Below, piece by piece: positions 8,708-16,789 of a DNA stretch of 64,000 nucleotides. The position numbers were made by a program, and so were the translations under genes. The stretch is from JAEZHK01 sp040768845 (GTDB lineage: Bacteria; Bacillota; Clostridia; Christensenellales; Aristaeellaceae), in the NCBI GenBank assembly GCA_040768845.1, contig JAXGME010000004.1, positions 186,001-250,000 of the forward strand. The letters are read 5' to 3'. The number at the start of each line of letters is the position of its first letter. The stretch's first letter is position 1. The notes under the pieces are model-generated. The model did not search any database. It was given only the letters and a program-made list of their open reading frames with translations, and was not told the DNA's origin.

Positions 8708-10219
8708 ATGAAAAAGTCGCTGGCAACCATCCTGGCATTGCTCCTGCTGCTTACGATGCTCCCCGCCGCGTCTCTGGGCGCGTCGGCGGAAGCCGCGCTG
8801 GCCGACGCGCCCTTTGAGGGCTGGGTGGAGGGCCTGCCCAAGATTCAGGCGCCCGAGGGCTTTGACTGGAAGCAGTTTTCCGGCACCACCCTCAACTTCA
8901 TCTCCGAGAACACCACGCCGTCCACCGCCATCGCGGCCAACATCGAGCAGTTTGAAAAGGTGACCGGCATCAAGGTGGTCATCGAGCAGGCGGACCTGAA
9001 CGCCGTCGTCGAGAAGGTGGGGCTGGACGTCAACGCCCGCACCGCCAAGTATCAGGTCATCTACCTGGACCCCCAGCAGATCATGGCCAAGAACAAGGAC
9101 AACCTGGTGGATCTGAACGTTTTCAACAGCGACCCGGCGCTTCCCCACATTCCCGGCGGCCTTGAGGATTTCTACGAGAGCCAGGTGCAGTGCTGCAGCT
9201 ACATGGGCGACACCGACAAGCTGCTGGCCATCCCCTACGACAACCCGACCATGGTGCTGGCCTACCGTGCGGACATCTTCGCCAACGAGGCGTACAAAAA
9301 GGCGTTCATGGACAAATTCGGCTACGACTGGACGCCCAGCGCCGACATGACCTGGGATCAGTACTACGAAGTCGCCGCGTACATCACCGAGCAGGCGGCG
9401 GCCGGGGCGATCACCGGCGTCAAGTACGGCTGCGGCCAGCAGGCCAAGCAGCACGACTCGCTGATGTGCGACTTCTCCAACGTGTTGGCCGCCAACGGCG
9501 GAGACTATTTTGAAAACGGCGATCTGGGCGCCATCGGCGCCGCCAATCCGGGCAAGGCCGCGCTGGATTCCGAGGCCGCCATCAAGTCCGCCGAGTTCTA
9601 TAAGAAACTCAACGAGGTGGCCGATCCCTCCTCCACGTCGTGGGACTGGTCTGGCGAGGCCGAGGGCTACGCGGCCGGCGATCTGGCGATGATCATCGAG
9701 TGGCACGAGTTCTCCGCCGACTTTGAGAACGCCTCCAAGTCCCAGGTGGTGGGCAAGACCGCGTGGACCATCGCGCCCAAGGGCGACGTGCGCCACGCCT
9801 GCATCTTCGGCGGCACCGGCATCGGCATTTCGACCTACGCCACCGAAACGGAGCAGAAGGCCGCCTGGCTGTTCCTCGTCTGGGCCACCTCTCCGCAGAC
9901 CCAGTACCTGTGCCTGACCAGCCCCTCGGGCGGCTCCACGCCGACCCGGCGCTCGGTTTACGCGCTGCCCGACGTTGAGAAGGGCATCAACGATCCCGAC
10001 AGCGAGGAAGGCGCCAAGATGCCCAACCTGAAGTCCTGCGGCGCCGTGCAGCTGGCGTGGGAAACCGAAAACGCCTACCTGCGCCCGAAGGTTCCGATGT
10101 GGGCCCAGTGCGACACCATCATCTACACCGAGATTTCCAAGATGCTGGCCGGCGTTCTGACGCCGGAAGAGGCGATGAAGTCCGCCAACCAGCAGCTCAA
10201 CGAGCTGACCGGCAACTGA
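8708..10219 (+). CDS. ABC transporter extracellular solute-binding protein (family 1, sugar/polyol)
   Basis: 503 residues. An N-terminal Sec signal is clear: MKKS, a run of leucines to about residue 20, then ASLGASA. No lipobox cysteine is seen near the cleavage region, which is unusual for a Gram-positive binding protein. The mature part has the features of large carbohydrate-binding proteins (an NTTPSTAIAANIEQFEKVTGIKV-like start, YDNPTMVLAYRADIF). It captures the substrate outside the cell for the two permeases that follow. A strong AAAGGAGG site precedes the start. The dehydrogenase in the operon points to a polyol such as sorbitol, mannitol or xylitol, but the ligand is not proven. Confidence 0.9.
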   Translation: MKKSLATILALLLLLTMLPAASLGASAEAALADAPFEGWVEGLPKIQAPEGFDWKQFSGTTLNFISENTTPSTAIAANIEQFEKVTGIKVVIEQADLNAVVEKVGLDVNARTAKYQVIYLDPQQIMAKNKDNLVDLNVFNSDPALPHIPGGLEDFYESQVQCCSYMGDTDKLLAIPYDNPTMVLAYRADIFANEAYKKAFMDKFGYDWTPSADMTWDQYYEVAAYITEQAAAGAITGVKYGCGQQAKQHDSLMCDFSNVLAANGGDYFENGDLGAIGAANPGKAALDSEAAIKSAEFYKKLNEVADPSSTSWDWSGEAEGYAAGDLAMIIEWHEFSADFENASKSQVVGKTAWTIAPKGDVRHACIFGGTGIGISTYATETEQKAAWLFLVWATSPQTQYLCLTSPSGGSTPTRRSVYALPDVEKGINDPDSEEGAKMPNLKSCGAVQLAWETENAYLRPKVPMWAQCDTIIYTEISKMLAGVLTPEEAMKSANQQLNELTGN

Positions 10220-10286
10220 TTGTCCGTCCGTCCGCCCGGGGCCGGCGCTCCGGGCGGACGCATCCGATGAGGCGGGGGATGAGGCT

Positions 10287-11189
10287 ATGACGATCCGGGA
10301 CCTCCCAAGGCGACTGAGCCGGGAACGGCTCATGGACGAGCGCATGACCGAGCGCTACATGCTGGCGCCGGCGCTGATTGTGCTGGCGATCATCAGCATT
10401 TTTCCGCTGTTATACATGTTCTACATCAGCATGTTTGATTTTACCCTGTCGGTCAACAACCCAACGTTCGTGGGCCTGAGCAACTGGGTTCGCGTGCTGA
10501 AAAGCAGCACCTTCTGGTCCTCCTGGCAGCGCACGGGGGTGATCGCGGGAACGGGCATCGTGCTGCAGATGCTGCTGGGCATCGGTGTGGCGCTGATCAT
10601 CTACCAGCTCCCCAAGGGGCAGAACCTGGTGCTGACGTTTTTCATGCTGCCCGTTTTTGTGGCGCCGATTGTGGCGGGGCTTCTGGGCCGCTTTCTGCTG
10701 AACTCCACCTACGGCTTTTACGCGTGGATTCTGGGGTTTTTCGGCTATTCCGGCGAGGTGTTCGCCACGCCCACGGGCGCGGTCATCGGCATCATCGCCA
10801 TTGACGTGTGGGAGTGGACGCCGCTGATTACGATGATCGTGCTGGCGGGCCTGCAGTCGATGGACACGGAGGCGCTGGAAGCGGCGTCCATTGACGGCGC
10901 CACCTACCTGGGCAGGCTCCGCTACGTGGTGCTGCCGCTGGCCTCCCGCACGATCCTGGTGGCGCTGCTGGTGCGCATGATGGATATTTTGCGCTATGTG
11001 GACACGGTCAAGATCATCACCGAGGGCGGCCCTGCCGACGCCACCAAAATTGCCGGATACCACCTGATGGAAGTGGCCTTCCGCTTCCAGAACTTTGGCC
11101 AGGCGGCGGTGCTGGGCATCATCATGATCGTGGTCATCAGCATTCTGGGCAAGCTCTTCATCCGGTTGATGGGAAAGGGGGTCATGTGA
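10287..11189 (+). CDS. ABC transporter permease, MalF/UgpA type
   Basis: 300 residues with about six membrane segments, the first in LAPALIVLAIISIFPLLYMFYI. The cytoplasmic loop that docks to the ATPase is present (EALEAASIDGATYLGRLRYVVLP, the EAA---G motif). It forms a channel with the next gene product for uptake of the ligand delivered by the binding protein. The stop overlaps the start of the second permease by one base. No ATP-binding subunit is encoded here, so the pair presumably shares an MsmK/UgpC-type ATPase encoded elsewhere. Confidence 0.92.
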   Translation: MTIRDLPRRLSRERLMDERMTERYMLAPALIVLAIISIFPLLYMFYISMFDFTLSVNNPTFVGLSNWVRVLKSSTFWSSWQRTGVIAGTGIVLQMLLGIGVALIIYQLPKGQNLVLTFFMLPVFVAPIVAGLLGRFLLNSTYGFYAWILGFFGYSGEVFATPTGAVIGIIAIDVWEWTPLITMIVLAGLQSMDTEALEAASIDGATYLGRLRYVVLPLASRTILVALLVRMMDILRYVDTVKIITEGGPADATKIAGYHLMEVAFRFQNFGQAAVLGIIMIVVISILGKLFIRLMGKGVM

Positions 11190-12034
11190 TGCCGCGGAAA
11201 AAGAAGCCCCTGAGCCGGCGCAAGGCCGCCGTGAACGCGCTGCTCTACGCGCTGGCGGGCATCGCGATCGTGTGGTCGATGCTGCCCATCGTGTGGATGG
11301 CGCTTTCGTCGCTCAAGGTGAGCACCAACATGTTCTCCATGCCGCCGCAGTTTTTCTTTCCGCCGGAACTGGATACCTACCGCTACATGTTCGAGCAGGC
11401 GGAGTTTGGCAAATTCCTCGGCAACAGCCTGGTGGCCTCGGTATGCTCCACGCTGATCGCGCTGTTTCTGGGCAGCCTCGGCGGCTTTGCGCTGTCCCGC
11501 GGGCGATTCAAGCGCCAGAAGGACATCTCGTTCTGGATCATCTCCACCCGCATGGCGCCGGTGCCGGCCGTCATCCTGCCGCTGTATCTGATCTTCTCCC
11601 GGATGCGCATCGTCGGCACCATGCCGGGGCTCATCTTTGCCTACACCACGTTCAATCTGCCCTTCGCGCTGTGGATGATGATGGCGTTTTTTGCGGATGT
11701 GCCGGTGGCCATCGAGGAGGCGGCGCGCGTGGACGGTTTTTCAAAGTTCAAGACGTTTCTGTTTATTTCGATCCCCGCGGCGTCGCCGGGGCTCGCCGCG
11801 ACGGGCGTTCTGTGCATGATGTTCGCCTGGAACGATTACGTGTTCGCAAGCGCGCTGACCAGCGCCTCCACCCAGACCATCCCCATCGCGGCGTCGCTCC
11901 TGGTCACGCAGACGGGCATCGCCTGGGGTCAGGCCATGGCCACCGGCACGATCATCGTGCTGCCCATGCTCATCTGCGGACTTCTGATGCGGAAATACCT
12001 GGTCAAGGGCTTTTCCATGGGCGCTGTGAAGTAA
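11189..12034 (+). CDS. ABC transporter permease, MalG/UgpE type
   Basis: 281 residues, with a typical MalG layout: a first helix near residues 18-40, a large loop with the FFPPELDTYRYMFEQ signature, and the ATPase-docking loop EEAARVDGFSKFKTFLF. The ATG at 11189 shares its A with the stop of the preceding permease and lies 8 nt after a GGAAAGGGGG site. A GTG three bases earlier is also possible. It is the partner of the first permease. Confidence 0.92.
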   Translation: MPRKKKPLSRRKAAVNALLYALAGIAIVWSMLPIVWMALSSLKVSTNMFSMPPQFFFPPELDTYRYMFEQAEFGKFLGNSLVASVCSTLIALFLGSLGGFALSRGRFKRQKDISFWIISTRMAPVPAVILPLYLIFSRMRIVGTMPGLIFAYTTFNLPFALWMMMAFFADVPVAIEEAARVDGFSKFKTFLFISIPAASPGLAATGVLCMMFAWNDYVFASALTSASTQTIPIAASLLVTQTGIAWGQAMATGTIIVLPMLICGLLMRKYLVKGFSMGAVK

Positions 12035-12076
12035 AATATGGTATAATCAAATCAAACGACATAGGAGGTAAGTTGT

Positions 12077-13120
12077 ATGGAAGGCAAAAATAAGGCATGT
12101 GTCCTGACCGCGCTGAAAACGATGGAGTTCCGGGATGTCCCGGTGCCCACGCCCGGTCCGGGCGAAATTCTGATGAAACTGGAAGCCGTGGGTATCTGCG
12201 GATCGGACGTGCATTATTACAACCACGGCCGTATCGGCGATTTTGTGGTGGAATTTCCGTTTATCCTGGGGCACGAGTGCGCGGGCACCGTGGTGGAACT
12301 GGGCGAGGGCGTGACCAGCCTTGCAGTGGGCGACCGCGTGGCGCTGGAGCCGGGCGTGCCCTGCGGCAAGTGCGAACAATGCCGCGGCGGCCGCTACAAC
12401 CTGTGCCCCGATGTGAAGTTCTTTGCGACGCCGCCCTATGACGGCTGCCTGATGAACTACGTGACCTTCCCGGCGGAATTTGCTTTCAAGCTGCCGGACA
12501 ACGTCTCCTCCGTCGAGGGCGCGCTGATCGAGCCCCTGGCCATCGGCATCAACGCCGCGCTGACCGGCGGCGTCAAGCTGGGCGACACCGTGCTGGTCAT
12601 CGGCGCGGGCTGCATCGGCCTGGTTTCCATGCTGGCCGCCAAGGCCTGCGGCGCGGCGCGGGTGATCATCGCGGACGTCCTGCCCAACCGGCTGGCGGTG
12701 GCCGAAAAGCTGGGCGGCATCGCGGTCAATTCCAAGGAGAAGGACGTGGTGGCCGAAGTCATGCGGCTCACCGGCGGCAAGGGCGCGCAGGTGGTGCTGG
12801 ACTGTGCCGGCTTCAGCAAGACCGTGGCCGATTCCATGCGCGCGGCGGCCATTGCGGGCAAGATCGTGGTGGTCGGACTGGGCGAGAGCGATCTCAACAA
12901 CCTGCCCTTCGGCCTGCTCAGCGTCCATGAGCTCACCCTCACTTCCATCTTCCGCTACCGCAACATCTACCCCATCGCCATCAACGCTGTCGCGGCCGGG
13001 AGCATCGACATCTCCGGCATCATCTCCGACCGCTTTACCTTTGACGAAACGCCGGAGGCGTATAGGATCGTCTCCGAGCGCGCCAGCGAGGTCGTCAAAG
13101 GCGTGATCGTGTTCGAATAA
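12077..13120 (+). CDS. Zinc-dependent polyol (sorbitol/xylitol-type) dehydrogenase
   Basis: 347 residues, medium-chain dehydrogenase family. The catalytic zinc site is visible in GICGSDVHYY and GHECAGTV, and the structural zinc site in CGKCEQCRGGRYNLC. The Rossmann motif VIGAGCIGLVS is followed by IIADV, with an aspartate that favours NAD+ over NADP+. It would oxidise the imported polyol to a ketose. It follows the second permease by 42 nt with AGGAGGT in front, so it is in the same operon, and a terminator follows. Exact substrate (sorbitol, xylitol, other) cannot be read from sequence. Confidence 0.88.
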   Translation: MEGKNKACVLTALKTMEFRDVPVPTPGPGEILMKLEAVGICGSDVHYYNHGRIGDFVVEFPFILGHECAGTVVELGEGVTSLAVGDRVALEPGVPCGKCEQCRGGRYNLCPDVKFFATPPYDGCLMNYVTFPAEFAFKLPDNVSSVEGALIEPLAIGINAALTGGVKLGDTVLVIGAGCIGLVSMLAAKACGAARVIIADVLPNRLAVAEKLGGIAVNSKEKDVVAEVMRLTGGKGAQVVLDCAGFSKTVADSMRAAAIAGKIVVVGLGESDLNNLPFGLLSVHELTLTSIFRYRNIYPIAINAVAAGSIDISGIISDRFTFDETPEAYRIVSERASEVVKGVIVFE

Positions 13121-13130
13121 TCCGGCGCGG

Positions 13131-13161
13131 GCCCGGGGCGCTGCCGCGCCTCGGGCTTTTT
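13131..13161 (+). terminator. Terminator after the polyol dehydrogenase
   Basis: A 10-bp G+C stem (GCCCGGGGCG with its partner ending CTCGGGC, one G-U pair) followed by TTTTT. It separates the transport/dehydrogenase operon from the ROK gene, though read-through is possible. Confidence 0.75.
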
Positions 13162-13227
13162 CCGGTTATGCGGCGTGCCCGCATCCGCGGCGCCGCGCGG
13201 CCGAGAAGGCGAGGAGGTGGTTGGGGC

Positions 13228-14370
13228 ATGGAAAAACAGGGGGTCAGCAACATCGCGGTCAAGCGGCTCAACATGAAGGCCGTGTTCCTGCACCTGATGG
13301 AACGAGGCCCCGCGTCCGTGCGCGACATCTCCGTGGCGCTGGGCATGAGCGCGCCCACCGTGGTTCAGAACCTGAACGAGCTGGCAGGACGCGGGCTGGC
13401 CGTCGTCGAGGGCGTACAGAAATCCACCGGCGGGCGCAAGCCCCGGGCCTTTGGCATCAACGAGCGGGCGTGCTATGCGGTGGGGCTTGACATCACCCGG
13501 GCGGACGTCACGCTGACGGCGCTGGGCCTTCGCGGACAGGCCGCCCTGAGCGCCAGGGCCAGGCTGCCCTTTACCGACCGGCCGGAATACTACGAAAAGG
13601 TGGGCCAGCTTCTCCGCGACCGCCTGGCAAAGGCCGGCATCGCGCCCGGAGCACTGGTGGGCGTGGGCATTTCGCTGCCCGCGATCATCGCCGGCGACGG
13701 GGAGTCCACCACCAACGCCGACCCGCTGGGCAAGCGCATTGTGCATCTGGACAGCTTCCGGGAGCACATCCCCTGGCCCTGCCGCCTCGTAAACGACGCC
13801 AACGCCGGCGGGTATGCCGAATTCTGGGCCGACGGCCCCGTCGCAAACCGCCAGGGCCCCCGAAACCTGGTGTACCTGTCGGTCAGCAACACCGTGGGCG
13901 GCTCGGTGCTGATCGACGGACGCATGTTTGAAGGGGAGGACCAGCACTCCGCGGAGTTTGGGCACATGACGCTGATGCCGGGCGGGAAGATCTGCTACTG
14001 CGGCCAGAAGGGGTGTGCCTACTGCTACGTCAACACGCGCATACTGTCCGACGCGGGGGGAACGCTGGAGGGCTTTTTCCGTCGCCTCAAAAAGGGGGAG
14101 GAGGCCGCCCGCGTCGTGTGGGACGAGTACCTGTCCCATCTGGCGCTGCTCATCAACAACATCCGGTGCGCCTATGACTGCGAGGTGGTGGTGGGCGGAT
14201 ACCTGGGCCGCTTCCTGCCGCCCTATCTGGAGGAACTTCGCGCCCGGACGGCGGCGCGGAATATCTTCGAGCGCTCCGGCGACTACATTCGCGCCTCCGT
14301 CCGCAGGGGCGCGGGCGCCGCGACGGGTGCGGCGCTCACCTGTCTGCACAGTTTCATCGACGGTATCTGA
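13228..14370 (+). CDS. ROK-family transcriptional repressor (XylR/NagC type)
   Basis: 380 residues. The N-terminal winged helix-turn-helix is in VRDISVALGMSAPTVVQNLNELAGRGLAVV, followed by the ROK sugar-kinase-like domain (GVGISLPAII, NDANAGGYAEFW). A zinc-binding CxCGxxGC-type segment appears as CYCGQKGCAYC. ROK repressors sense a sugar or its phosphate. Placed right after the polyol operon, it most likely binds the palindrome at 8554-8582. The ATG at 13228 has GAGGAGG upstream; an in-frame extension back to 13168 lacks a ribosome site. Confidence 0.88.
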   Translation: MEKQGVSNIAVKRLNMKAVFLHLMERGPASVRDISVALGMSAPTVVQNLNELAGRGLAVVEGVQKSTGGRKPRAFGINERACYAVGLDITRADVTLTALGLRGQAALSARARLPFTDRPEYYEKVGQLLRDRLAKAGIAPGALVGVGISLPAIIAGDGESTTNADPLGKRIVHLDSFREHIPWPCRLVNDANAGGYAEFWADGPVANRQGPRNLVYLSVSNTVGGSVLIDGRMFEGEDQHSAEFGHMTLMPGGKICYCGQKGCAYCYVNTRILSDAGGTLEGFFRRLKKGEEAARVVWDEYLSHLALLINNIRCAYDCEVVVGGYLGRFLPPYLEELRARTAARNIFERSGDYIRASVRRGAGAATGAALTCLHSFIDGI

Positions 14371-14390
14371 AGCGGCGCATCCGCGCCCGG

Positions 14391-14420
14391 GCCCGGCGGA
14401 CATCCGCCGGGCGGTTTTTT
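14391..14420 (+). terminator. Terminator after the ROK gene
   Basis: Stem GCCCGGCG / CGCCGGGC followed by GGTTTTTT, 20 nt after the ROK stop. Confidence 0.85.
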
Positions 14421-14486
14421 GTGCCGCACGGGGAGAAATGTGCTATAATGCTGTTCTGGGAAATACCGATAAGCGAGGATATGTCC

Positions 14487-15248
14487 ATGCGCATGCCGGT
14501 ACTCTTTGTAGGCCACGGCTCGCCGATGAACGCCATTGAGGACAACGAATACACCCGGGCATGGCGCGCGCTGGGCCGCGCGCTGCCGCGCCCCCGCGCC
14601 ATTTTGACGGTGTCGGCCCACTGGTACGCGGCGGGCCGCCGCGTAAACGCCAGCGAAAAGCCGCGCCAGGTCTACGACATGTACGGTTTTCCGCAGCCAC
14701 TCTACCGCCTCCGGTACGATGCGCCGGGCGCGCCCGATCTGGCGGCGCGCGTGCGCGCGCTGTTGCCTGACACCGTTGTGGATGACCGCTGGGGTGTCGA
14801 TCACGGCGCGTGGTCGGTGCTGGTGCACCTCTTTCCGGAGGCGGACATTCCGCTGACGCAGCTCAGCGTCGATTCCGGCGCTTCGGCCCGCGCTCACTAC
14901 CAGATGGGCCAGGCGCTCCGGCCGCTCCGGGACGAGGGCGTGCTGATCCTTGCCAGCGGCAACGTGGTGCACGACCTCCGGCGGGTGGCCTGGGACATGA
15001 CGGGCGGTTACCCCTGGGCGGATGCATTTGACGAATACGTGTGCCGCGCGGTGCTGGAGGACAGGCCGGAGGATGTGGTGCACTACGAGCGCGCGGGAGA
15101 CTGCGCGCGGGAGGCGTTCCCGACGCCCGATCACTTTTACCCGCTTTTGTACGCGCTGGGCGCGCGGGCGCCCGGCGAGGCGGCCGAGGTGTTTTGCAGG
15201 GGGCGGACGATGGGTTCGCTGTCGATGACGGGTTACCGGTTTGGGTGA
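14487..15248 (+). CDS. LigB-type class III extradiol dioxygenase (YgiD-like)
   Basis: 253 residues. The family pattern is clear: VLFVGHGSPMNAIEDN at the start, TVSAHWYAAG, the DHGAWSVLVHLFPEADIPL segment and ASGNVVHDLR near the C-terminus. In this family non-haem iron or zinc is held by histidines in the GHGSP, SAHW and DHGAW motifs, and characterised members cleave DOPA-like catechols. The true substrate is unknown. ATG at 14487 is preferred for spacing from GAGG; ATG at 14481 is possible. A TATAAT box at 14444-14449 just upstream suggests its own promoter. Confidence 0.85.
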   Translation: MRMPVLFVGHGSPMNAIEDNEYTRAWRALGRALPRPRAILTVSAHWYAAGRRVNASEKPRQVYDMYGFPQPLYRLRYDAPGAPDLAARVRALLPDTVVDDRWGVDHGAWSVLVHLFPEADIPLTQLSVDSGASARAHYQMGQALRPLRDEGVLILASGNVVHDLRRVAWDMTGGYPWADAFDEYVCRAVLEDRPEDVVHYERAGDCAREAFPTPDHFYPLLYALGARAPGEAAEVFCRGRTMGSLSMTGYRFG

Positions 15249-15271
15249 CGGGGGCGCGAGGAGGAAACCGC

Positions 15272-15994
15272 GTGAAGCTTGTGATGGTATACGGAAACGG
15301 CCGGCACGGCAGCACCTGGCATTATGCGGCCATGCTGCGGGAGGCGCTCACCGCCCGGGGGGACTGGACGGTGTGCGAGTTTTCCATGCCCGGGGACCTG
15401 CCGGACCCCTGTCTGGGCTGCTTCAACTGCTTTTTGAAGGGGGAGGACACGTGCCCCCACGCCGCGCGGGTCGCGCCCATCGCGGAGGCCACCGCCGGGG
15501 CGGACGTGATCGTGCTGGCCTCGCCGGTTTACGCGCTGGATGTGAGCGGCGGCATGAAGACGCTTCTGGACCACCTGTGTTACCGCTGGATCGTCCATCG
15601 GCCGGACCCCAGGCTCTTTGGCGCGGTGGGCGTGACGATCTCCACCACCGCCGGCGCGGGGCTCAGGCACGCAGCAAAGACCATGCGCAACAGCCTGCGA
15701 TTCTGGGGCGTGCGCCACGCGCTGTCGCTGGGAATGGCGGTGGCCGCGGTGGACTTTGGTGAGGTATCCGCGAAAAAGCGCGCGCGCATGCAAAAGAGCG
15801 CCGATCGCGCGGCGCGGAAGATCGGCCGGCTGCTCGCGCGGCCGATGGGCTCCCCGATGCGGCGCCTGATTTTCCTCGGCATCCGGCAGGCGATGAAGGC
15901 CGCCAGGTGGAACGAACGCGACCGCGACTACTGGCGCCGTATGGGCTGGCTCTCGGGCGGAAACCCCTTCAGCGACGCCGGGCGCGCGCGGTAA
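15272..15994 (+). CDS. Flavodoxin-fold NAD(P)H-dependent FMN reductase-like protein
   Basis: 240 residues starting at a GTG preceded by GAGGAGG. The N-terminus VMVYGNGRHGSTWHYA matches the phosphate loop of the NADPH-dependent FMN reductase/iron-sulfur flavoprotein group. A cysteine cluster PCLGCFNCFLKGEDTCPH follows, as in multimeric flavodoxins that may carry metal, and ASPVYALDVSGGMKTLLD is the typical second flavin loop. The C-terminal 60 residues are basic and may touch membrane or nucleic acid. It is 23 nt after the dioxygenase gene, probably co-transcribed; the physiological electron acceptor is not known. Confidence 0.85.
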   Translation: MKLVMVYGNGRHGSTWHYAAMLREALTARGDWTVCEFSMPGDLPDPCLGCFNCFLKGEDTCPHAARVAPIAEATAGADVIVLASPVYALDVSGGMKTLLDHLCYRWIVHRPDPRLFGAVGVTISTTAGAGLRHAAKTMRNSLRFWGVRHALSLGMAVAAVDFGEVSAKKRARMQKSADRAARKIGRLLARPMGSPMRRLIFLGIRQAMKAARWNERDRDYWRRMGWLSGGNPFSDAGRAR

Positions 15995-16244
15995 GCGCCG
16001 GGATTGTCCCGGCGCTTCAGATCATCCACAAAGTCCCCACGGGGCTTCAACCGTTCCCGGCGACCAGCGCGCCGGGAACGCGTTTGGTCCATCAGTGCGC
16101 ACACGGATGGACCAAACAACCCCATAAGTCAGCACACCGCCCGGAAATCCCGGAGGATTTCAGGTGTGCGCAGCCACTTTCCTTCGCATCAAAAAAACCT
16201 CACAGGGTTTTTTGATGCTTTGGAGCGCCGGGATGTCCCGGCGC
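15995..16244 (-). repeat. Convergent-junction structured element, copy A (core 16016-16224), bracketed by duplicated hairpins
   Basis: Read on the minus strand, the 209-nt core holds stem 1 (GCATCAAAAAACC with GGTTTTTTTGATGC, 16186-16218), stem 2 (16132-16169), stem 3 (perfect 12 bp, GTTTGGTCCATC with GATGGACCAAAC, 16082-16117), stem 4 (perfect 11 bp, CGTTCCCGGCG with CGCCGGGAACG, 16052-16080), and a conserved end ACTTTGTGGATGATCTGA. The same order occurs at 46287-46490. The core is flanked by almost identical hairpins, 15995-16015 and 16225-16244 (GCGCCGGGAT...CCCGGCGC), one abutting each convergent stop codon. No open frame. It could be a structured RNA or a small mobile element. Confidence 0.85.
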
Positions 16245-16247
16245 TTT

Positions 16248-16733
16248 CTATCCTCTGGAGTCCAGGATGGAGATCAGCCGCGCCTGCTGAAAGGGGTAGG
16301 TGCGCAGCGCCCGGTAGTCGCTGTCGACGGTATGGGCCGCCACCAGAATACCGCCCACGTCCGGCGGGTCGGCCGTTTCCACCACGAGGCAGGCGTGGGT
16401 GAACCGGTTTTCGACAAACGCCAGCTGGATCACGTCGCCCGGGCGCGCCTCGGTGAGCGGCGCGCGCATCCCATAGGGCCCCAGGCCACGGTTTTCGATC
16501 AGGAACCGGTGCAAAAAGAAAACGCTGGTCCAGGACGGACTGCGCTTTTGCATCGAATAAAAATACCAGCCGGTATGCGGCGTGGGGTTCATCTGGCCGC
16601 ATCCGGCGTACAGGCATTGAGAGACGAAGTTGGTGCAGTCGCCGCCGATTTCGTCAAAGGTGCCGTAGCGGGGGTTGCGCAAAAACGCCCACTGATGGGC
16701 ATAAGCCACGGCCTTTTCACGGTCATAGGGCAT
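16248..16733 (-). CDS. Putative amidase-domain cysteine hydrolase (amidase_6/CHAP-like)
   Basis: 161 residues. The motif GGDCTNFVSQCLYAG carries the likely catalytic cysteine, and FTHACLVVE the histidine; together they match the YhbB/amidase_6 group of NlpC-P60-like cell-wall or peptide hydrolases. There is no signal peptide, so this copy may act inside the cell or be exported by another route. It lies 56 nt downstream of purL on the same strand with a GGAGG site and only a weak hairpin between, so it may be the last gene of the pur transcript. Substrate not known. Confidence 0.8.
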   Translation of the reverse strand: MPYDREKAVAYAHQWAFLRNPRYGTFDEIGGDCTNFVSQCLYAGCGQMNPTPHTGWYFYSMQKRSPSWTSVFFLHRFLIENRGLGPYGMRAPLTEARPGDVIQLAFVENRFTHACLVVETADPPDVGGILVAAHTVDSDYRALRTYPFQQARLISILDSRG

Positions 16734-16789
16734 CGCAGGATCACTCCTCCGATGCCCATCCTATGACCGCGCCCACAGGCGCGTGCGGC

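Noticed and set aside
8690..10345. A 551-codon minus-strand frame opposite the solute-binding protein
   Set aside because: Antisense shadow with repetitive composition and no ribosome site.
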